DNA from: JBAXXL01 sp037127915
Lineage (GTDB): Bacteria; Bacteroidota; Ignavibacteria; Kapaibacteriales; UBA2268
Reading direction: 5' to 3'
NCBI GenBank assembly: GCA_037127915.1
Contig: JBAXXL010000001.1
Location: 62,001 to 126,000, forward strand
DNA: 64,000 bases
Position numbers and translations under genes: made by a program. Below the pieces are notes generated by a model. That model was not told the DNA's origin. It searched no databases and saw only the letters and a list, made by a program, of their open reading frames with translations. This document shows, in pieces, positions 58,843 to 64,000 of the stretch. The stretch's first letter is position 1. Every line of letters starts with the position of its first letter.

Positions 58843-61035
58843 TTAGCGAACTTCTTCGCCGGGTCCTACTTCGCCCGTTGGAGAAACGAAGAATAGTTTG
58901 CCGTCTTCGGTGGAGGCGCAAAGCATCATACCGTTCGATTCCTCGCCCATAAGTTTGGCGGGTTTCAAATTGGCGACAACAACTATTGTTTTGCCCACTA
59001 AGTCGGCTGGTTCATAATGCTCGGCAACACCGGCTAAAATTTGACGTTTTTCCCAACCGAGGTCAACTTGCATTTTGATAAGTTTCTTCGATTTTGGAAC
59101 TTTTTCCGCTGATATAACTAAAGCTGTTCTTAATTTGATTTTTGCAAAATCATCAATTGTGATTTCTTCAAAAACAGGTTTTTCTTTTGCGGGTGCGGTT
59201 TTATCGCCTAATTTGGCAATTTGTTTGTCCAACCATTCATCGTCAATCTGGCTGAATAATATTTTTGGTGTATTTATCAAGTGACCTTCTTCGATTAGAG
59301 GTTTCGCCGATAGCCACCATTCATTTTGCTTTAGCGGATTGCCGGAATTTGCTTCGCCGGTGTAGTTGTTTTCTAAGTTCAAGGTTGCGAAAATCTCTTT
59401 CGAAATATGCGGCATTAGCGGTGCGAAAACGACAGCTAAAGTTCTTAAGACCTGAATGCAGATAAAAACGGTTTTTCCGCAAGCATCGATATCGGATTTT
59501 GCGGTTTTCCAAGGTTCTTCATCATTGAAGAATTTATTTGCCGCGCGGGCAATATTCATCGATTCGCTTAGCGCGTCACGAAAACGGAAGCGTCTGTAGC
59601 AATCCGCAGTTTTACGGATCCCTGTGAACATAGAAATTAACAGATTTTTTGCGTTAGTGTCCAAACCATCCAATAATTCAGCAGATTTGGCAAGTGATTC
59701 ATCGCTGTAATTATTTTTTAGTAACTCATCCACAGCGGAATTCCAACTCGGGATATAGCTTTTGTATTTATCCGATAGGGTAGGGGTATTCAAATCGAAA
59801 TTCTTACCTAAGAACACTAATACGCGATTAGCGAAATTTCCTAATATAGCGGCCAATTCGTTATTGTTCTTTGCTTGATAATCCTTCCAAGTAAAATCCG
59901 AATCTTTCGTTTCGGGCAAATTGGAAGTTAAGCAATAGCGCATAGCGTCAACATGCTGTGCTGATGGATTTTCGTCGAGAAATTCGTGCATTTCGATTGT
60001 CCATCCGCGCGATTTGGAAAGTTTTTGACCTTCTAAATTCAAAAATTCATTTGCCGGGACATTCGCCGGTAATATAAAGTCTTTGCGTCCGTGGAGCAAT
60101 GCAGGAAATATAATTGTATGGAAAACAATGTTATCTTTACCGATAAAAGCGATATAATCAGTGTCCTGATCTTTCCACCATTTTTCCCAACTGTCGTTAT
60201 GATCTCTGCACCAGATTTTAGTTGCTGTGATATAGCCCAAAACCGCGTCGAACCAAACGTACAGAGCTTTTCCTTCTGTTTTTGCATCGTCCAAACCGCG
60301 GATACCTTTCAAACTGACGCCCCAAGTCAAATCACGGGTAATAGCGCGAGCCGCCATACCTTGCTTCAACCAGCTTCGGGTTTGCTGTAATACGTTATCT
60401 TTCCAATCTTTCGCGTGGCTTTCCACGTATTCCTCAAGAAATTCTTGGAACATATCGAATCGCATATACCAATGGTTAGTGGTTTTAACAATAGGTTTCT
60501 TCCCGGAAACTATTGAAATTGGATTTTTTAATTCAGTTTGATTATAGTAAGCACCGCATTTGTCGCATTGATCGCCGCGAGCCTGCTCAAATCCGCAATT
60601 AGGACAAATACCTTCTACATATCTATCAGGTAGAAACATTCCGGCGGTTTCGTCATAAAATTGAGCTTCTTCTTTTTCGACTAAATAACCATTATCCAAA
60701 TAATATTGGAAAAATTCCCTTGCTGTTTCGTGATGTTCCGGTAGCGATGTTCGCGAATAAATATCGAAAGTCATTCCAAATTTAGTAAAAGCATCAAAAT
60801 TAGAGTAATGGTATTTATCTATAATTGCTTGAGGCGTGGTTTTTTCGTTATCGGCGCTGATGGTTATTGCTACGCCGTGTTCGTCGGAACCGCAAACGTA
60901 TAAAACATCTTCAGCATTAAGCCTTAAAAAGCGCGCATATAAATCAGCGGGCAAGTAAGCACCAGCAGAATGGCCAAGATGGATGAATCCATTTGCATAG
61001 GGTAGAGCTGATGTTATTAAAGTTCTTTTCTTCAT
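58843..61035 (-). CDS. metG: Methionyl-tRNA synthetase with C-terminal tRNA-binding domain
   Basis: Charges tRNA(Met) and initiator tRNA. The class-I signatures are HLGH (19-22, HIGH-like) in PYANGFIHLGHSAGAYL and KLSKS (338-342, KMSKS-like). A zinc knuckle with C144, C147, C157 and C160 (CPNCGFEQARGDQCDKCG) is intact. After the anticodon-binding helical domain, the last ~100 residues form an EMAP/Trbp111-like OB fold (ITIDDFAKIKLRTALVISAEKVPKSKKLIKMQVDLG...NGMMLCAS). The length (730) is typical of the dimeric E. coli-like enzyme with the appended domain. It is monocistronic and divergent from the surface-protein gene at 61230. Confidence 0.97.
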   Translation of the reverse strand: MKKRTLITSALPYANGFIHLGHSAGAYLPADLYARFLRLNAEDVLYVCGSDEHGVAITISADNEKTTPQAIIDKYHYSNFDAFTKFGMTFDIYSRTSLPEHHETAREFFQYYLDNGYLVEKEEAQFYDETAGMFLPDRYVEGICPNCGFEQARGDQCDKCGAYYNQTELKNPISIVSGKKPIVKTTNHWYMRFDMFQEFLEEYVESHAKDWKDNVLQQTRSWLKQGMAARAITRDLTWGVSLKGIRGLDDAKTEGKALYVWFDAVLGYITATKIWCRDHNDSWEKWWKDQDTDYIAFIGKDNIVFHTIIFPALLHGRKDFILPANVPANEFLNLEGQKLSKSRGWTIEMHEFLDENPSAQHVDAMRYCLTSNLPETKDSDFTWKDYQAKNNNELAAILGNFANRVLVFLGKNFDLNTPTLSDKYKSYIPSWNSAVDELLKNNYSDESLAKSAELLDGLDTNAKNLLISMFTGIRKTADCYRRFRFRDALSESMNIARAANKFFNDEEPWKTAKSDIDACGKTVFICIQVLRTLAVVFAPLMPHISKEIFATLNLENNYTGEANSGNPLKQNEWWLSAKPLIEEGHLINTPKILFSQIDDEWLDKQIAKLGDKTAPAKEKPVFEEITIDDFAKIKLRTALVISAEKVPKSKKLIKMQVDLGWEKRQILAGVAEHYEPADLVGKTIVVVANLKPAKLMGEESNGMMLCASTEDGKLFFVSPTGEVGPGEEVR

Positions 61036-61229
61036 TTTGTAAAAATTTAAAATAAATAATTACAAAATTACAATTTTATGTAACAAAATTGCAATTTACG
61101 GGTTATTAATAAGTGTAATATACTTTGAATAACATAATATCTTATAGAAAAATTTTTTAATTTTCCAAAGAAGTGTTATTTTAATATATAATAAAAAGTA
61201 CAAAATGAAAAATTAATAGGATTTCATTT

Positions 61230-64000
61230 ATGAAAAAAGCTATACTTGTATTTATAATTTTAATTAGTGCGGTGTCATCTTCATATTCGATAGAGGGCTA
61301 TTGGAAAAAGATTCAAAATATACCGCAAATAGTGCAATATAACCATTGGTTAGATATATATTTTTTGCCGTCCAACCCCAGCTACGGATGGGCCTGTGGA
61401 ATGGATGGAAGAGTTTTACTTACTACAGACGGTGGAGTCAATTGGCAATTATCCAATCAACAGCTTGCAACCGGACACTTGGAACGTATTATGTTTGTGG
61501 ACCAAAACATTGGCTTTTGTTCAGGAACAGTAGATCAAGCGTCACCTCCCGGAGTTTATCGTTCTACAAACGGTGGTAAAACTTGGGTCGATATAACGCC
61601 AATACAATTAGTGGACTTGGCAAATAGGAAGTACGAGAGCGCTTGGTCGTGTTTTTTTATTGATAAAAACAATGGGGTATATTGCGGTGGCGATTGCTTA
61701 ACTGATAGTATATACTTTTGGCGGACAACTAACGGCGGAAATGATTGGTCGGAGGATAGAATTTATTGCCCCGACAATAGATTATGCGATGCCGTTTTAT
61801 ATAGCACAACCGGGGAAGGTTACGGCTTAAGCGGTACTGTTTTTTGGAAAACCACAGACGGCGGATTCAAATGGGATACATTATCTGTTACGGGGTCGTA
61901 TGCTCACCAAGAAGAAATTTCAAAATATGGTCAGATGGTTTTAATCCCATATTCCGGGAATAGTTGTGATGGCGGTTCAAATCGAGTAGGCGGTTTTAAA
62001 TTATCGCGCGATGGCGGGCTAACATGGAAGGCATTCCCAACCGGAAACAATATGTTTGGTGCTTTTATGACCAGCAATACCGAAGGCTGGGCTTGCGGTG
62101 ACAACGCCAGTGTATATTATACTGATGATGGTGGCGTAAGTTGGAGCATAAAAAATTGCGGTATTAATGGCAACGATTTGGACGATATTTTCTTTTTAGA
62201 CCCAACCAAGGGTTGGACAGGCGGAAAAGACGGAATTTTTGTTTTATCACCTATTGAACAGAGATTGAGCAAAACTAATGTTGATTTTCCTACTACATGT
62301 CTTAGTGAAGAAGCTTTCGATACGATTTGGGTTAGTAATAAATCATTTGACAATGTACAAGTGAAAAAAACGCTAACCTCTACTGATCAACCTGATATTA
62401 AAATTGTTGCACCGGCGGGAGCATCGTTCAATGTACCGTCTTGTGATTCTGTTGCGATAATAATTTCCTATATACCAAAAGTTAAAGCATTGCAAATTGA
62501 AACCTGGGCTATTGAATTTCAATCTGGTCCAATGTCAAAATTTACCGTTACATTAAAGGGCGACCCGGCATACTCTACCGCGAAAACGACAGTCAAATTA
62601 ATTACTGATACTGTTTATTGCAATACAAAAAAAACACATTCTATGGATTGGACAGTTGAAACAAACATTGAATATGTCTGGCGGCAATTAAAAACAACAG
62701 GTTCAACTTGGATAAATTTTGTTACACCGCTACCTTATGTTTTAAAAAAGGATCAGCCAAATACGACGACTTTCGAATTAAATCCTCAAGATACCGGTTG
62801 GACAAATGCAAAATTTCGCTTGACAACTAATCCTTGCGATAATGAGAACGATGTAGAAGTAAAATGCTACGGAGTATCGTCGATTATTACCACCCCAAAA
62901 TTGCGGAGTTTGAGAGCTAATTGCTTTGAAGATAAGTACGATACCATCCTAGTAAAAAACACAGGCAACTACGATTTGATTATTGACAAAGTTACCGTTA
63001 TGCAAGGACAAAGTTATTTTAGCGTAGTTTCTTGGTTAGGCGAAGGTTCGACGACCACTATAATTAAGCCGAAGAAAGAAAAGAATCTAATAATCAAATA
63101 TATAAACGGAAATGATGGAATTGTTACCGGCGTGCTGAGATTTAAAAATAATGACAGTACAAAAGTAAATGGGAATAAAAACCCTTATGACATTACAATA
63201 ACAGCATTTCGTGGTAGAACAAATTTATTTTTCCTCGATGATGTGGTCGATTTTGGAACGGTTTGCGCTAAGGAAAAATACACACAAGAAGTTGTTATTA
63301 GAAATATCGGTAAAATCTCAGCGAATGTGCATTATCCAACAGTGAATTCAAGTGTATATGAACTAACGAGCGATTTAAACCGCTTCCCTTATGAAGTAAA
63401 AGATGATTCAACCGGCAGGCTCATGGTTTCGTTTACACCAACGACCCAGGGATTATACCTTGATACGATTGATTTTGTTACCGATCCTTGCGGCGAGCCC
63501 TTAAGGTTGATTATAAGAGCTAACATATTGAAACCGGAATTATTATTTATTCCTGATAAAATAGAAGGAATAACTCAAGCGGGTTTTGATTTTGTTACAG
63601 TACTTAGAGTAATTAATATCGGGGAAGTAAATTTAAATATACGTAATATGTATATTGATCCGGCGATTTCCGGTGTAAGTTTGAGTATATCGCCGCCACT
63701 GCCAATAACCTTGAATACCGGTTCGGGGAACGGCACCGAAGCGGACTTTACTCTGACATTTAATTCAAAGACATTTACGGAAATAAAAAACTGCTTAAAA
63801 ATTGAGGCAGATGGTATATGTCCGCTTGATACATGCGTACCGCTTGATATTACTGTGATAGATAGATTAATCAGACCGCTGAGAGATACTATTGACTATG
63901 GCTTTTTCAAATGCGATTATGGCACGTTCAATGAAAAATTGCAGATATATAATGAAGCTATGCAGAGAGATACTATCATAAGGATGGATATTATTCAAAG
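61230..64000 (+). CDS. Large secreted propeller/ASH-domain protein, 3'-truncated by the window
   Basis: The frame is open from ATG 61230 to the window end (923 codons) with no stop. The signal peptide MKKAILVFIILISAVSSSYS is followed by a Ycf48/BNR propeller (~20-338: GRVLLTTDGGVNWQL, GVYRSTNGGKTWVDI, LSRDGGLTWKAF, YYTDDGGVSWSI, PTKGWTGGKDGIFVL). From ~340 on there are several Ig-like ASH/Hydin-type 'choice-of-anchor D' domains (VDFPTTCLSEEAFDTIWVSNKS, DDVVDFGTVCAKEKYTQEVVIRNIG, LRVINIGEVNLNIRNM), each with a F-x-x-V-C-type Cys. Such proteins in this phylum usually end in a T9SS sorting domain, which would lie outside the window. Confidence 0.88.
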   Translation, partial: MKKAILVFIILISAVSSSYSIEGYWKKIQNIPQIVQYNHWLDIYFLPSNPSYGWACGMDGRVLLTTDGGVNWQLSNQQLATGHLERIMFVDQNIGFCSGTVDQASPPGVYRSTNGGKTWVDITPIQLVDLANRKYESAWSCFFIDKNNGVYCGGDCLTDSIYFWRTTNGGNDWSEDRIYCPDNRLCDAVLYSTTGEGYGLSGTVFWKTTDGGFKWDTLSVTGSYAHQEEISKYGQMVLIPYSGNSCDGGSNRVGGFKLSRDGGLTWKAFPTGNNMFGAFMTSNTEGWACGDNASVYYTDDGGVSWSIKNCGINGNDLDDIFFLDPTKGWTGGKDGIFVLSPIEQRLSKTNVDFPTTCLSEEAFDTIWVSNKSFDNVQVKKTLTSTDQPDIKIVAPAGASFNVPSCDSVAIIISYIPKVKALQIETWAIEFQSGPMSKFTVTLKGDPAYSTAKTTVKLITDTVYCNTKKTHSMDWTVETNIEYVWRQLKTTGSTWINFVTPLPYVLKKDQPNTTTFELNPQDTGWTNAKFRLTTNPCDNENDVEVKCYGVSSIITTPKLRSLRANCFEDKYDTILVKNTGNYDLIIDKVTVMQGQSYFSVVSWLGEGSTTTIIKPKKEKNLIIKYINGNDGIVTGVLRFKNNDSTKVNGNKNPYDITITAFRGRTNLFFLDDVVDFGTVCAKEKYTQEVVIRNIGKISANVHYPTVNSSVYELTSDLNRFPYEVKDDSTGRLMVSFTPTTQGLYLDTIDFVTDPCGEPLRLIIRANILKPELLFIPDKIEGITQAGFDFVTVLRVINIGEVNLNIRNMYIDPAISGVSLSISPPLPITLNTGSGNGTEADFTLTFNSKTFTEIKNCLKIEADGICPLDTCVPLDITVIDRLIRPLRDTIDYGFFKCDYGTFNEKLQIYNEAMQRDTIIRMDIIQ

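Noticed and set aside
1..64000. tRNA, rRNA or insertion-sequence genes
   Set aside because: No T-loop GGTTCGAATCC-like cloverleaf, rRNA core sequence or transposase motif was noticed on reading; an exhaustive scan with tRNAscan/ISfinder was not possible.

Overview
The window looks like a chromosomal segment of an uncultured, AT-rich, Gram-negative bacterium of the Bacteroidota/Ignavibacteriota/Kapaibacteriota (FCB) assemblage. The evidence is as follows. Two secreted proteins end in type IX secretion (Por) type-A sorting domains, and a third such sorting domain survives as a relic. Outer-membrane barrels, SPII lipoproteins and OmpA/PD40 proteins are abundant. Start codons seldom have strong Shine-Dalgarno sites. 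Several genes carry the Bacteroidota-style promoter TAnnTTTG, in one case with TTTG 19 bp upstream. The exact phylum is an inference; no rRNA or tRNA gene was seen.

Layout. 1-6.7 kb: an envelope cluster with a truncated repeat-rich protein, two large barrel proteins sharing a C-terminal DLRP motif, and a vWA-OmpA protein. It continues (6.7-9.6 kb) through a compact chorismate synthase into two lipoproteins. 9.7-15.8 kb: a small methyltransferase-like protein and a tandem pair of ~910-residue FG-GAP/VCBS propeller proteins with T9SS tails. 16-18.6 kb: a small ACT-like regulator, an orphan SdhB/FrdB and GatA. 18.9-25.1 kb: a 44-residue-period TPR protein, a small barrel protein, a candidate structured RNA, a PD40 protein, an unknown protein and a metallophosphoesterase. 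25.2-28.0 kb: an Eco57I-like modification enzyme lacking a nuclease domain, and a SAM methyltransferase. 28.7-37.4 kb: lipoproteins, a PD40-OmpA protein, an acyl-CoA synthetase, a barrel protein and a paralogous coiled-coil/barrel pair. 38.0-44.7 kb: a MacAB-TolC-like efflux locus with two permeases and one ATPase, running into mtgA. 45.9-48.4 kb: topA with a histone-H1-like tail. 48.6-54.2 kb: a probable defence island consisting of a DNA methyltransferase fused to a nuclease-like domain, an overlapping PD-(D/E)xK nuclease candidate, a DUF2971 protein, a one-TM protein, and a HigB-HigA/ImmA toxin-antitoxin pair with a near-perfect 27-bp operator. 54.3-64 kb: an unknown protein, a BNR/Ycf48-like propeller, lon, metG, and a large truncated propeller/ASH-domain surface protein.

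Almost every longer intergenic gap is built from dispersed, often palindromic repeats (REP-like hairpins, AAAGTTTATAAAG blocks, GCGTCTTAGCGG blocks). Some copies are identical at distances of 5-26 kb. One AAAGTT-type block is the 3' end of a decayed T9SS sorting domain, which suggests an origin for that family.

The best candidates for undescribed biology are the 48.6-52.7 kb nuclease/methyltransferase island, the ~130-nt hairpin RNA at 21.5 kb whose only stem imperfections are G-U wobbles, the envelope cluster at 0-6.7 kb, and the paralogous coiled-coil/barrel pair at 35.1-37.4 kb.
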